From Clostridiales bacterium UBA1779 (GTDB lineage: Bacteria > Bacillota > Clostridia > Oscillospirales > CAG-272): a stretch of 25,332 nucleotides of DNA. The translations under genes were made by a program, and so were the position numbers. The notes under the pieces were generated by a model. That model was not told the origin of the DNA, did not search any database, and saw only the letters and a list, made by a program, of their open reading frames with translations. The stretch covers positions 1,822-27,153 of the forward strand of contig DCGL01000007.1 of NCBI GenBank assembly GCA_002314565.1, read 5' to 3'. Below, one piece after another: positions 7,559 through 14,919 of this stretch (its first letter is position 1; every line of letters begins with the position of its first letter).

Positions 7559-9059
7559 GGAAGAACTTAAACTTCGGATAAGTGCGGCAGCCGATTCGTA
7601 CAAACCCTTCAGGGAAAGAGCAAGCTTCGACGGTAAGATGGATTTTTCGCGTTTCGATTCCTTGATTTCGGGAAACTTCTGCCTGTTTTCCTCGGCGTCT
7701 GACTTTGATTTTGACGCTCTGGAAGCAAAACTCCGCCTTATCGGAAGATGCCTTCCCGCGATAATCAGGATTTTTGAAAAGCCGCTGATTCATCTTCGTG
7801 AAACCGAAGAAATCGTGCCGATTGAGGCAGTACGCAAAACCGGTCTCGACTCGCTCAGACACGCATCCGTTCATTCGGAAATCTGGGACGGCGCCGACGC
7901 AGCTTCGCTGCGCCCGATGAAGCTTTTGTCAAAGCTTACCGAAGATGATTATTCGATATATGAAAACCGCGTTTTTGCCTTTGTGATTGACCGGATTCTC
8001 GCTTTCCTCGACAAAAGCTATGACAGCATTTCCGCTATGGTTTTCTGCGGAAGCTGCTTGAACGTAAATCTTCTGGACAGACTTAATCACAAAAATTACT
8101 TTCTGGCTCTGGCAATGCTGCATGCAGGATAAGAGCAGGGGTTCAATATCGCATATGAACGCGCCGAAACGGATCTTATAAAAATCAAAAATCTGCGCAA
8201 ACAGTTCCGTTCAAGACTTCATTACAGAGCATACAGACTCAACAGCGGCAAATTTTACGGGTCCGAAATACATATGACCAATATTCTGTCAATGCATAAG
8301 GACTACCGTGTGCTGCCGTACATTCTGCACGGTCTGGGAATCAGGGACGTAAAGTTTGCCGGCAAATCCGCCGCTGAACTTCGTGATTTTTATGAGGTTT
8401 ACCGCCGCTTCTGTGCGGTTCTCCTGCTGTTTTCACTGAAAAACTGGGGATTTGCTGCAGATGATGCCGCTTCATGCTATATTTTTTCTCCTTCTCTTTC
8501 ATTCTCATTGGATGATGTCAGACTGCAGCTGAAAACTGTGAAGAACGATTCGTATTTTGCTTTCGTACTGGATTTTGAAGCTTCAAAGAAATACAGGATA
8601 ATACTCTATCCTTACGGTTCAAGCAGTGAAAGCGGCAAAAAGCACTTTCCGTCTGCAGACGAAGTTCACTGTCTGTATCCGGTTCGTTCTGACGATAACG
8701 ACGGAATTTACGTAGGTATTGAGAGTCTTGATTCCTTCAGACGCTTACAGCAGGCCGTTTTCAGAGCTTTCGTATATGCTTCAGACGGTAAATTATCAGC
8801 TTGTCCCTTCTGTCATTCGAATATGTTTGTCAGCCGCGACGGGGCATTTTTCTGCGAAAACTGCAGCACCGTAATCAGCGAAAAGAACTGCTTCGACACA
8901 CACAAGCCCTATTTTTCATCGACCGTCAGGTCGTATTCCCCCTCAGCCCATGACCGCGACCTTACCGCTTCCGCATCAATTCTTTACCGTTTCCGCAATA
9001 TCACGGCGATGACCGCCGACGGTTCGGCAATCTGCCCGCACTGCGGGAAGATTCATTAA
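7551..9059 (+). pseudogene. DUF2357-like McrC-type partner with zinc-ribbon C-terminus, interrupted by in-frame TAA
   Basis: The ATG at 7551 overlaps the ATPase stop by 8 nt (ATGAATGA) and has GGTGGAG upstream, so the two genes are coupled. The frame is stopped by TAA at 8130-8132 (codon 194) but continues open in the same frame to TAA at 9057-9059, for 502 codons in all. The text on both sides reads as one protein (AMLHAG stop EQGFNIAYERAETD). LTEDDYSIYENRVF, with YENR at 137-140, resembles DUF2357 proteins encoded next to McrB-like ATPases. The C-terminus has cysteine pairs C418/C421 and C435/C438 and a last pair C495/C498 (CPHC) four residues from the end, a zinc-ribbon pattern. I do not see a clear PD-(D/E)XK nuclease motif, so effector activity is unproven. 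As written it would give a 193-residue fragment; the downstream ATG at 8274 could at most give a separate fragment. Confidence 0.55.
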
Positions 9060-9086
9060 ACTTGTATACTGTACTGTTAAAACCTG

Positions 9087-9183
9087 CCTTCTCCATAGGA
9101 GAAGGTGGCACGGCTCTGCCGTGATGGACGAGGCTCTCTTCTTGCCTTCTGCACCTGAGAAGTCAAGCAAAGAGCCTCTTTTT
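9087..9183. repeat. Compound hairpin element with terminator-like end
   Basis: Three nested or successive inverted repeats follow the interrupted DUF2357-like gene: CCTTCTCC / GGAGAAGG around ATA at about 9087-9105, CACGGC / GCCGTG around TCT at about 9108-9122, and GAGGCTCT (9130-9137) with AGAGCCTC (9171-9178) followed by TTTTT. The last pair would act as a rho-independent terminator on the plus strand. The overall layout resembles small intergenic repeats that I know from clostridial genomes; copy number in this genome cannot be judged from a single copy. Confidence 0.5.
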
Positions 9184-9227
9184 GTTCGCCTTCTTGCGGT
9201 CGTTTTTATTGCATCGCTTATTCCGGC

Positions 9228-9515
9228 CGGCATTCTTATAGGACAGTTCTTTATTCTACGAATGCCGCTTTTCGTCTTCCCCTTTGCGTCTGCATTCTTT
9301 TCACGCATTTCTTTACCGTACGAATGCCGCACGAAGCAATCAGCAGTAAAACGGCATTCGCCGAAGACAAAACCATCGAAAAAGAATGCCGCAGCGCAGA
9401 CATTCTCTCCAAACGGCATTCGTGAACACATATTTTGCCTCAAAAGAATGCCGCCAACCGCTGCGCATTCGTTTCCGGCATTCTTCGGCAGGCATTTCTT
9501 CCAAAAAGAATGCCG
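9228..9515. repeat. Regular array of alternating GAATGCCG / CGGCATTC sites, 62-bp period
   Basis: GAATGCCGC occurs at 9260, 9322, 9384, 9446 and 9508, exactly 62 bp apart each time. Its reverse complement CGGCATTC occurs at 9228, 9352, 9414 and 9476, also on a 62-bp grid, and the missing grid point 9290 holds the one-mismatch form CTGCATTC. The two orientations therefore alternate every 30 or 32 bp, about three turns of the helix. The 22- and 24-nt spacers are different from each other. Each neighbouring pair can form an 8-bp stem with a variable loop. The repeats are far too short for CRISPR, and 62 is not a multiple of three, so coding does not explain the phase. Possible roles include a binding-site array for a dimeric protein or a chain of variable-loop hairpins; neither is established. 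Confidence 0.85.
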
Positions 9516-9552
9516 CCGGCCCAAAAAAATACGGATACCGTGAATCACATCT

Positions 9553-9593
9553 GTCCCCCGGTTAAATTTGAACCACCAGAAACGTCCCCTGGT
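9553..9593. repeat. Pair of GTCCCCYGGT elements
   Basis: GTCCCCCGGT at 9553-9562 and GTCCCCTGGT at 9584-9593 are direct copies 31 bp apart, with GGTT / AACC able to pair between them. They resemble the ACGTCCCCCGGCTG core of the inverted repeat at 17425-17543, so the two places may carry members of one repeat family. They end about 25 bp before the holB promoter. Confidence 0.45.
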
Positions 9594-9619
9594 CCGCCCT
9601 GAGTCAGCAAAAATATTTT

Positions 9620-9648
9620 TTGCAATTATTCTCTGATTATGATATAAT
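9620..9648 (+). promoter_or_regulatory. Promoter of the holB-ricT operon
   Basis: TTGCAA at 9620-9625 and a perfect TATAAT at 9643-9648 with a 17-nt spacer, 47 nt upstream of the holB start. GGAGAAG at 9687-9693 lies just before the ATG and is the likely ribosome binding site. Confidence 0.7.
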
Positions 9649-9695
9649 ATACTGATTATTTTTATAATTCACCGTAATACTGTAATGGAGAAGCT

Positions 9696-10748
9696 ATGGA
9701 TTCCGTAAGAGAACTGTTTCCGGGGCTTGCGGCAAACCTTCCGCTCAAGCGAAAGCTTGAAAAGCCGGTTACCGCAGAACCGCCCGAAGTCAGCCACGCA
9801 TACATAATCGAGGGCGCACAGGGCTCGGGCCGCCATACTCTGGCGCGCAGCATTGCCGCGTCTCTGATATGCGAAAACAGACGCAGCGCAGCGTCGCCTC
9901 TTCCCTGCGGAAAATGCCTTGCCTGCCGCAAGCTTTTCGGAGGTCTTTCACCGGACCTCAGCATAATATCCCCCGAAGGCGACAAAGCCGGTGTCGGGGT
10001 TGATCAGATAAGAGACCTGCGCCGTGACATCCACATTTATCCGAGCGAACTCGATTACAAATTCTACATAGTTGAAAATGCCGACAAAATGACCGTTCAG
10101 GCCCAGAACGCATTTCTGCTTACGCTCGAAGAGCCTCCCGCATACGGGGTGATGTTTCTTCTCTGCGAAAACAGCGGATCGCTGCTTGAAACGGTGAGAA
10201 GCCGCGCGCAGACTCTGCGGCTCGAACCGCTCAGATACGAAGAAAACCGCGATACGGTACTGAGAATTTTCCCCGGTGCCGCAATGAAGCAAAGACAGGA
10301 CCCGACTCTGTTCGAAGCCGCACTTCTTGCTTCAGGAGGCAGCCCCGGAAGAGCAGTCCAATTGCTTTCTTCGGAAGAAGGAGTCAAAATCTCGGAACGC
10401 CGCGAAGAAATCCGAAAAATCATCGCTCTGTGCCAGGACAGACGCCGTTCGGCGGAGGTTATGTGCGAGCTCGTGTCTTACTGCAACGGTCAGAGAGACA
10501 CGGCACAGGCCCTGCTCTCTGACTTTTCGAATGCACTCCGCGACCTGATTCTGCTCAAAAAAAGCGAGGATTGCGAACTTCTGTTCTTTACGGACCGCGC
10601 GCAGGCGGCAGAACAGAGCGACGCCTTCCCGATTAAGCGGATAATCGCGCTGTCTGATGCGGTAAACAATGCAAGAGAAGCAATTGACCGCAGTATGAAC
10701 GTCCGTCTGACTCTTATGAATATGCTTGCCGACGCCAAAATAATATGA
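9696..10748 (+). CDS. holB: DNA polymerase III subunit delta'
   Basis: A 350-residue clamp-loader subunit of the DNA polymerase III holoenzyme. Visible: a P-loop region GAQGSGRHT at 40-48 where the usual lysine is replaced (GRHT), a zinc-module cysteine set C59, C71, C74, C77 (CGKCLACRK), the helix IVENADKMTVQAQNAFLLTLEEPP at about 125-148, and TVRSRAQTL where the family SRC motif falls. A non-functional Walker A is normal for bacterial delta', which is mainly structural. Length fits the family. The next gene is ricT, as in many Firmicutes where delta' and YaaT are neighbours, which supports the call. Translation starts at ATG 9696; an ATG at 9685 is in another frame. Confidence 0.92.
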   Translation: MDSVRELFPGLAANLPLKRKLEKPVTAEPPEVSHAYIIEGAQGSGRHTLARSIAASLICENRRSAASPLPCGKCLACRKLFGGLSPDLSIISPEGDKAGVGVDQIRDLRRDIHIYPSELDYKFYIVENADKMTVQAQNAFLLTLEEPPAYGVMFLLCENSGSLLETVRSRAQTLRLEPLRYEENRDTVLRIFPGAAMKQRQDPTLFEAALLASGGSPGRAVQLLSSEEGVKISERREEIRKIIALCQDRRRSAEVMCELVSYCNGQRDTAQALLSDFSNALRDLILLKKSEDCELLFFTDRAQAAEQSDAFPIKRIIALSDAVNNAREAIDRSMNVRLTLMNMLADAKII

Positions 10749-10792
10749 TTTATGCTAATATTATTAAAACAATTTATTAACCGCAGAAAGAT

Positions 10793-12517
10793 ATGGATAC
10801 AGTTATGCCCGAAAACACCAAAGAAAACCGGAATATGCAGAATACGAACAAGTCCTCTGATGAAGGCCGCCGAAACGGAGGCAACCGTCACGGAAATCAC
10901 CACGGTAACTACCACGGAAAAACCCGTCACGGCAATCAGGGAAGCAATAAAATACGCGGGGAGCGCAACGCCGAAGCCATCGACGTAAACGAAGCTCTTG
11001 CGGAAGCGAGGGAAGATGCCTCTGTAAATTTGGCCGATACTGCCTCAACGGCTAACGAACGTCAGGAAGCTCAGAACAATGACGTCCGTCAGAACCGTCA
11101 GGGCGGTCAGGGCGGTCAGGGCGGTCAGGGTGGTCAGAATCAGCGTCAGGGACGTGACCCTCGTCAGAACAAAGGACCGCGCGACGATAACAGAAACCGT
11201 CAGAACGGAAGCAAGCCTGAAGACCGCCGCGACAACAGCTCGCGCGACGCTTCGCGCAATGAAAACAACCGCGGCAATGCCAATTCAGGTCGCGACACAG
11301 AACGCGGAAACAGCCGCGACGCTGACCGCAATTCAAACCGTGATAACCGCCGCGACGGAAACCGCGACAACCGCGACAACCGCGACAACTCCGCCGGCGG
11401 AAATCAGAGCCGCCGTGACCGCAATTTCAGGGACAAACGCGACCGCCGTGACGGCCGCCGCGATGAAAATGCGGCTCCTGCCGAAGAAAAGCTTCCGGAT
11501 TCCCTCTCAACCGACAGAATTTTTACTCCTGTTCAGAAGGAAGAAAACTATCTCGGCATTTCTCAAGACGATGAAGCAATAATTGATTCCATGCCGCCCG
11601 ATCCCACTCTGGATGCCGTTTTCAATGAGCCGGAGCCCATTCGTGAACGTGAAGACGGGGTTGAAATCGTGGGAATTCACTTCCCCGGGGCCGGAAAGGT
11701 TTACTATTTTGACCCGGCGGGAATTCGATTTGAGAAAGGCAGCTATGCCATTGTCGAAACCGCCCGCGGTCAGGAGCTCGGCGAAGTCGCCATAGCAAAC
11801 CGCAAGGTTGCCGAAGAGGACATCGTCCAGCCGCTCAAGCCCGTTATCCGTCAGGCAGTCAAAGAGGATCTGCTTCATCAGGAGCAGAACGAAAAGCGCG
11901 AAGCCGAAGCTCTTGCTGTCTGCCGTCAAAAGGTTCTCGATCACAAGCTCGATATGAAGCTTACGGGCTCCCAGTACACCTTCGACAACGCAAAGCTCAT
12001 TTTCTACTTCACCGCCGCTCAGAGAGTTGACTTCCGTGAGCTTGTAAAGGACCTTGCCACGACCTTCCACACGAGAATTGAACTGCGCCAGATAGGAACC
12101 CGCGACGAAGCCCGTATGCTCGGCGGACTCGGTGTCTGCGGACGCAAGCTGTGCTGCTCCGGCTTCCTGCCGAACTATGCACAGGTTTCAATCAAAATGG
12201 CCAAAAAGCAGGGGCTCGCTTTGAACTCCGCCAAGATTTCCGGAAACTGCGGAAGACTTATGTGCTGCCTGCGCTATGAGGAAAGCACCTATGAGCGCGA
12301 GCTGGCTCTTATGCCCACCGTAGATTCAATCGTCGATACTCCCGAAGGACGCGGAAAGGTTACGGACGTCCGTCCCGTGGGATATACAGTCAAGGTCAAG
12401 CTCGACGAAAAAGCCGATGCAGCCCCGAAAGCCTTTGCTCTTGCCGACATCAGGGTAATAGTCAGAGCCGCTGAGAAGAACGATGACGGCGACGACGATA
12501 AGAATGAAGAAAATTAA
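10793..12517 (+). CDS. ricT: RicT (YaaT) PSP1-domain protein with long disordered Arg/Asn/Asp-rich N-terminus
   Basis: The PSP1 domain starts near residue 290 (VEIVGIHFPGAGKVYYFDP) and runs to about 515. Six cysteines, C449, C454, C455, C486, C491 and C492 (in GVCGRKLCC and CGRLMCC), have the paired arrangement of RicT proteins, which bind an iron-sulphur cluster in the RicA/RicF/RicT complex. In Bacillus that complex works with RNase Y in mRNA maturation. The protein has 574 residues, about twice the usual length: the first 280 or so are low-complexity, with a GGQ repeat from a 9-bp tandem repeat at 11097-11137 and dense RRD/NRD motifs, one triplet from an AACCGCGAC repeat at 11360-11386. 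The gene starts 44 nt after holB. The Shine-Dalgarno is weak (AGAAAG), and ATG 10805 is a possible alternative start. No RicA or RicF gene is in the window. Confidence 0.88.
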   Translation: MDTVMPENTKENRNMQNTNKSSDEGRRNGGNRHGNHHGNYHGKTRHGNQGSNKIRGERNAEAIDVNEALAEAREDASVNLADTASTANERQEAQNNDVRQNRQGGQGGQGGQGGQNQRQGRDPRQNKGPRDDNRNRQNGSKPEDRRDNSSRDASRNENNRGNANSGRDTERGNSRDADRNSNRDNRRDGNRDNRDNRDNSAGGNQSRRDRNFRDKRDRRDGRRDENAAPAEEKLPDSLSTDRIFTPVQKEENYLGISQDDEAIIDSMPPDPTLDAVFNEPEPIREREDGVEIVGIHFPGAGKVYYFDPAGIRFEKGSYAIVETARGQELGEVAIANRKVAEEDIVQPLKPVIRQAVKEDLLHQEQNEKREAEALAVCRQKVLDHKLDMKLTGSQYTFDNAKLIFYFTAAQRVDFRELVKDLATTFHTRIELRQIGTRDEARMLGGLGVCGRKLCCSGFLPNYAQVSIKMAKKQGLALNSAKISGNCGRLMCCLRYEESTYERELALMPTVDSIVDTPEGRGKVTDVRPVGYTVKVKLDEKADAAPKAFALADIRVIVRAAEKNDDGDDDKNEEN

Positions 12518-12623
12518 GATTTAATTCTCACAGTAATTCAGGCACATTTGCTTAGTCATTCGCCGCAATAATTCTTCGCATAAAGTCAATGAAAAAATCT
12601 TACATATTTTTATATAAAACCTA

Positions 12624-12651
12624 TTGCAAAACTTATAAAATGTGATACAAT
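12624..12651 (+). promoter_or_regulatory. Promoter of the ferredoxin gene
   Basis: TTGCAA at 12624-12629 and TACAAT at 12646-12651 with a 16-nt spacer. The leader to ATG 12713 is about 55 nt and carries a small GGGTTGA / TCAATCC stem. Upstream, 12518-12623 is AT-rich and shows no gene or clear terminator. Confidence 0.55.
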
Positions 12652-12712
12652 ATAAGAGCCCGATGGGTTGAAATCAATCCGAAGGGTAAATTCACGAAAG
12701 GATTTTTATATT

Positions 12713-12886
12713 ATGGCTTACAAAATTACAGAAGACTGCATTTCCTGCGGAACCTGTGCTGATGAGTGCCCCGTCGGTGCTATCTCAGAGGGTGACGGCA
12801 AGTACGAAATCGATCCCGAAAAGTGCATTGATTGCGGAACCTGCGCCGGTGTCTGCCCCATTGAGGCTCCGAAGCCTGAAGAATAA
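12713..12886 (+). CDS. 2[4Fe-4S] ferredoxin
   Basis: A 57-residue clostridial-type ferredoxin. Two complete cluster motifs: C9-x2-C12-x2-C15-x3-C19-P and C38-x2-C41-x2-C44-x3-C48-P. It carries electrons between soluble redox enzymes in the cytoplasm. The start MAYKI at 12713 was chosen because AAAGGA lies at about 12697-12702 and the family normally begins at this point; the frame is open further upstream, but that would add a non-family extension. It has its own promoter and is followed by a strong terminator at 12973-13004, so it is probably a monocistronic, well-expressed gene. Confidence 0.95.
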   Translation: MAYKITEDCISCGTCADECPVGAISEGDGKYEIDPEKCIDCGTCAGVCPIEAPKPEE

Positions 12887-12972
12887 GTTCAAGTCGCATT
12901 CTGACGGCTTGTTCGGTTGAAGGGCGGAAAACATCCGTCCTTCAGCCAATTGTACCGGATTTTCCGGTGTAT

Positions 12973-13004
12973 CGGGGAGCCCCGGAAGGCAGCCCCGTTT
13001 TTTT
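12973..13004 (+). terminator. Rho-independent terminator after ferredoxin
   Basis: CGGGG at 12973-12977 pairs with CCCCG at 12993-12997, with GCC/GGC continuing the stem inside, followed by seven T residues at 12998-13004. It stands only 11 nt before the trmN6 start. Confidence 0.8.
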
Positions 13005-13014
13005 ATTGAACAAA

Positions 13015-13962
13015 ATGATTGATGATAAAAACGAACGCTTTTCCGCTTCGGAAGCCGGAAATTGCGATTCACCGGAATATGTATCAGGAAGAGAAGCTCT
13101 CAGCACCGGCAACCGAACCGACTTGAATTATGCCGTTTCAAACGAATATGTATCAACCGTCGGCGACGCGCCAGATGAAACCGGAGCGCCCAAAGCTCAG
13201 GAATCTGTCACATCCGCAGAATTTCTGCTCGATGGCGAGCGTCTTGTCCCCGTCGGAGACCTTGTACGCGTGATAGACAACGGACACGGACTCGCATGGG
13301 GAACAGACGCATATCTGCTCTCGGCCTTTGTGCGCCGTCACAGACGCGCCTGCGAGCTCGGCTCCGGCTGCGGGGTAATCTCTTTTCTCGTGGCAACCCA
13401 CAATAAGTGCGACACGCTTGTGTCCATTGAGCTGAATCCCGACGCTGCGGACCGCACGCGCCGCGGTGCAGGAGTCAACGGCCTTGACGGACGCGTAAGC
13501 GTCATTGAACGTGATATACGCACGGTAAAATACACGGATGAGGATATCGGCAGAAGGTTTGACTGCGTCATTTCAAATCCTCCGTACATCGCACACGAAG
13601 GACTGAAAAACTGCGACAAAACAGCTGACGACGCAAGGCACGAAAACAACGGCGGCATCGAAGATTTCTGCGCCGCGGCAGCCCGCCTTCTCAACCATCG
13701 CGGCAGCTTCTACGTCGTTTTCAGGCCCGAACGTATGACGGACCTTTTCTGCGCTCTGCGCAAGAACCGCCTCGAACCCAAGCGCGCCGTGCTCGTTTAT
13801 CCGGACGCCGGCTCAAAGCCCTCCCTCTTTCTATGCGAGGCTGTTCTCGGCGCCGCACCCGGGCTTGATTTTTGTCCTCCTCTTCTCTTCTATAAAAACA
13901 AAACCGCGCCCCGCGAAATGACGGAGCGCATGGCCGAAATTTATCGGGACTGCAGATTCTGA
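13015..13962 (+). CDS. TrmN6-like tRNA (adenine-N6) methyltransferase with N-terminal extension
   Basis: A 315-residue SAM-dependent methyltransferase. The SAM motif is ELGSGCG at 114-120 and the N6-adenine catalytic motif NPPY at 188-191 (SNPPYIAHEG). The opening of the recognisable domain, LLDGERLVPVGDLVRVIDNGHGLAWGTDAYLLSAF, matches the YabB/TrmN6 family, which methylates A37 of a valine tRNA in studied bacteria. Position after holB and ricT fits the Firmicutes order. The only in-frame ATG before the domain is 13015, which gives about 70 residues of polar, non-conserved extension and has no obvious ribosome binding site; the frame also reaches a GTG at 12967 inside the terminator region. 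Where translation begins is therefore uncertain. Confidence 0.82.
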   Translation: MIDDKNERFSASEAGNCDSPEYVSGREALSTGNRTDLNYAVSNEYVSTVGDAPDETGAPKAQESVTSAEFLLDGERLVPVGDLVRVIDNGHGLAWGTDAYLLSAFVRRHRRACELGSGCGVISFLVATHNKCDTLVSIELNPDAADRTRRGAGVNGLDGRVSVIERDIRTVKYTDEDIGRRFDCVISNPPYIAHEGLKNCDKTADDARHENNGGIEDFCAAAARLLNHRGSFYVVFRPERMTDLFCALRKNRLEPKRAVLVYPDAGSKPSLFLCEAVLGAAPGLDFCPPLLFYKNKTAPREMTERMAEIYRDCRF

Positions 13963-13969
13963 TTTCCTG

Positions 13970-13997
13970 TGAGACAGGGGTAGTTCCTTGGGTCTCA
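13970..13997. repeat. Palindromic repeat, copy 1 (TGAGAC ... GTCTCA)
   Basis: TGAGAC at 13970-13975 and GTCTCA at 13992-13997 close a 28-bp element with GGGG...GTTCCTT inside. It begins 7 bp after the trmN6 stop. The core resembles the repeats at 14811-14834 and 25310-25332. Confidence 0.5.
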
Positions 13998-14041
13998 ATG
14001 ACAGAAAAATCCAACAAAAGGGCGGAAATATCCGCAAGCAA

Positions 14042-14806
14042 ATGAGTGATATGAAAAGACTGCTCAGCTACACGCGCCGTGCATCTGACGATTACAATAT
14101 GATACAGGACGGCGACGTAATCGCCGTCGGGATTTCGGGGGGAAAGGATTCGCTTGCCCTGCTTTGCGCCCTCTCCGGACTGCGCCGCTTCTACCCGCAT
14201 CCCTTCACGCTCAAGGCTCTGACCATAGATATGGGACTTGAGGGGATGGATTATTCCGAGGTCAGCAAATACTGCGAAAATCTCGGCGTCGAGTACAGAA
14301 TCGTCAAAACCGACATCTCCGAAATAATTTTCAATATAAGGAAGGAGCCCAATCCCTGCTCCCTCTGCGCAAAGATGCGCCGCGGTGCCCTGCACACCGC
14401 CGCAAAGGAGTTCGGCTGCAACAAGGTCGCCCTCGGCCATCACTTTGACGACGTCGTCGAGACCTTTATGCTCAACCTCTTCTTCGAGGGCCGTATCGGC
14501 ACCTTCAGTCCCGTGACCTATCTTTCACGCACCGATATCACGGTCATCCGTCCGCTGGTCTATATGCCCGAAAAGGATATCCGCTACTTTGCCGCCCGCG
14601 AAAATCTTCCCGTCGTCTCCGTAAAATGCCCGGCAGACGGAAACACCGAGCGCGAAGAGATGAAAAAGCTGCTCTCCGAGCTCGACCGCGAGCACAAGGG
14701 CCTTCGCTACCGCATTTTCGGCGCCATTCAGCGTGGAGGCGTAGACGGCTTCAAAGAATTGTCCCGTATGCAGGGCATCAAGGCATACGAGGTAGAAGAT
14801 AAATAA
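14042..14806 (+). CDS. TtcA/TilS-superfamily tRNA 2-thiolation protein
   Basis: A 254-residue PP-loop enzyme. The ATP-binding motif SGGKDS is at 32-37, a CSLC pair (C106, C109) follows, GHHFDDVVETFMLNLFF is the conserved helix after the second half of the fold, and a third cysteine lies in VSVKCPADG. A PP-loop with a CxxC pair and a third cysteine is the TtcA arrangement, which in the family coordinates an iron-sulphur cluster and places sulphur on C32 of tRNA. Start choice: ATG 14042 (MSDMKRLLSYTRRASDDYNMI) or ATG 14051 fits the family start; upstream in-frame TTG 13988 lies in a repeat and is unlikely. It follows the TrmN6-like gene by about 80 nt, and two tRNA-modification genes sit together. 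Confidence 0.88.
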   Translation: MSDMKRLLSYTRRASDDYNMIQDGDVIAVGISGGKDSLALLCALSGLRRFYPHPFTLKALTIDMGLEGMDYSEVSKYCENLGVEYRIVKTDISEIIFNIRKEPNPCSLCAKMRRGALHTAAKEFGCNKVALGHHFDDVVETFMLNLFFEGRIGTFSPVTYLSRTDITVIRPLVYMPEKDIRYFAARENLPVVSVKCPADGNTEREEMKKLLSELDREHKGLRYRIFGAIQRGGVDGFKELSRMQGIKAYEVEDK

Positions 14807-14810
14807 CAGA

Positions 14811-14834
14811 TGACAAAAGCAACTTCCCTTGTCA
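14811..14834. repeat. Palindromic repeat, copy 2 (TGACAA ... TTGTCA)
   Basis: TGACAAAAG at the left and CTTGTCA at the right end a 24-bp element that starts 4 bp after the TtcA-like stop. Its reverse complement matches the copy at 25310-25332 in about 20 of 23 positions. Confidence 0.65.
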
Positions 14835-14876
14835 TCCGAGAAAAAGACCGACAGTATCAATAATTGTTTCACTTCG

Positions 14877-14919
14877 AAAAAACACCGGCAGCGGTTCAGG
14901 TCCGCTGCCGGTGTTTTTT
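14877..14919. terminator. Bidirectional terminator between convergent genes
   Basis: CACCGGCAGCGG (14883-14894) and CCGCTGCCGGTG (14902-14913) form a perfect 12-bp stem with a 7-nt loop, flanked by six A on the left and six T on the right. It can end transcription of the TtcA-like gene on the plus strand and of the ABC permease on the minus strand. Confidence 0.9.

Noticed and set aside
8130..8132. Stop-codon recoding
   Set aside because: TAA is not the selenocysteine or pyrrolysine codon, so a nonsense change is the simpler reading.
9228..9515. CRISPR array
   Set aside because: Conserved units are only 8-9 bp and alternate in orientation; CRISPR repeats are over 20 bp and in one orientation, and no cas genes are in the window.
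9121..9543. A 140-residue open frame on the plus strand and a 190-residue open frame on the minus strand (9548 to 8976) across the repeat array
   Set aside because: Both cross hairpin and repeat DNA, have no recognisable domain or ribosome binding site, and the 62-bp period shifts frame at each repeat, so neither is likely to be a gene.
11079..11582. A long frame inside ricT
   Set aside because: It is Thr/Ala-rich text produced by the Arg-rich repeat in another frame; the PSP1 frame carries the conserved motifs.
12518..12712. tRNA gene or riboswitch before ferredoxin
   Set aside because: Only one small stem was seen, with no cloverleaf, no CCA end and no known riboswitch core.
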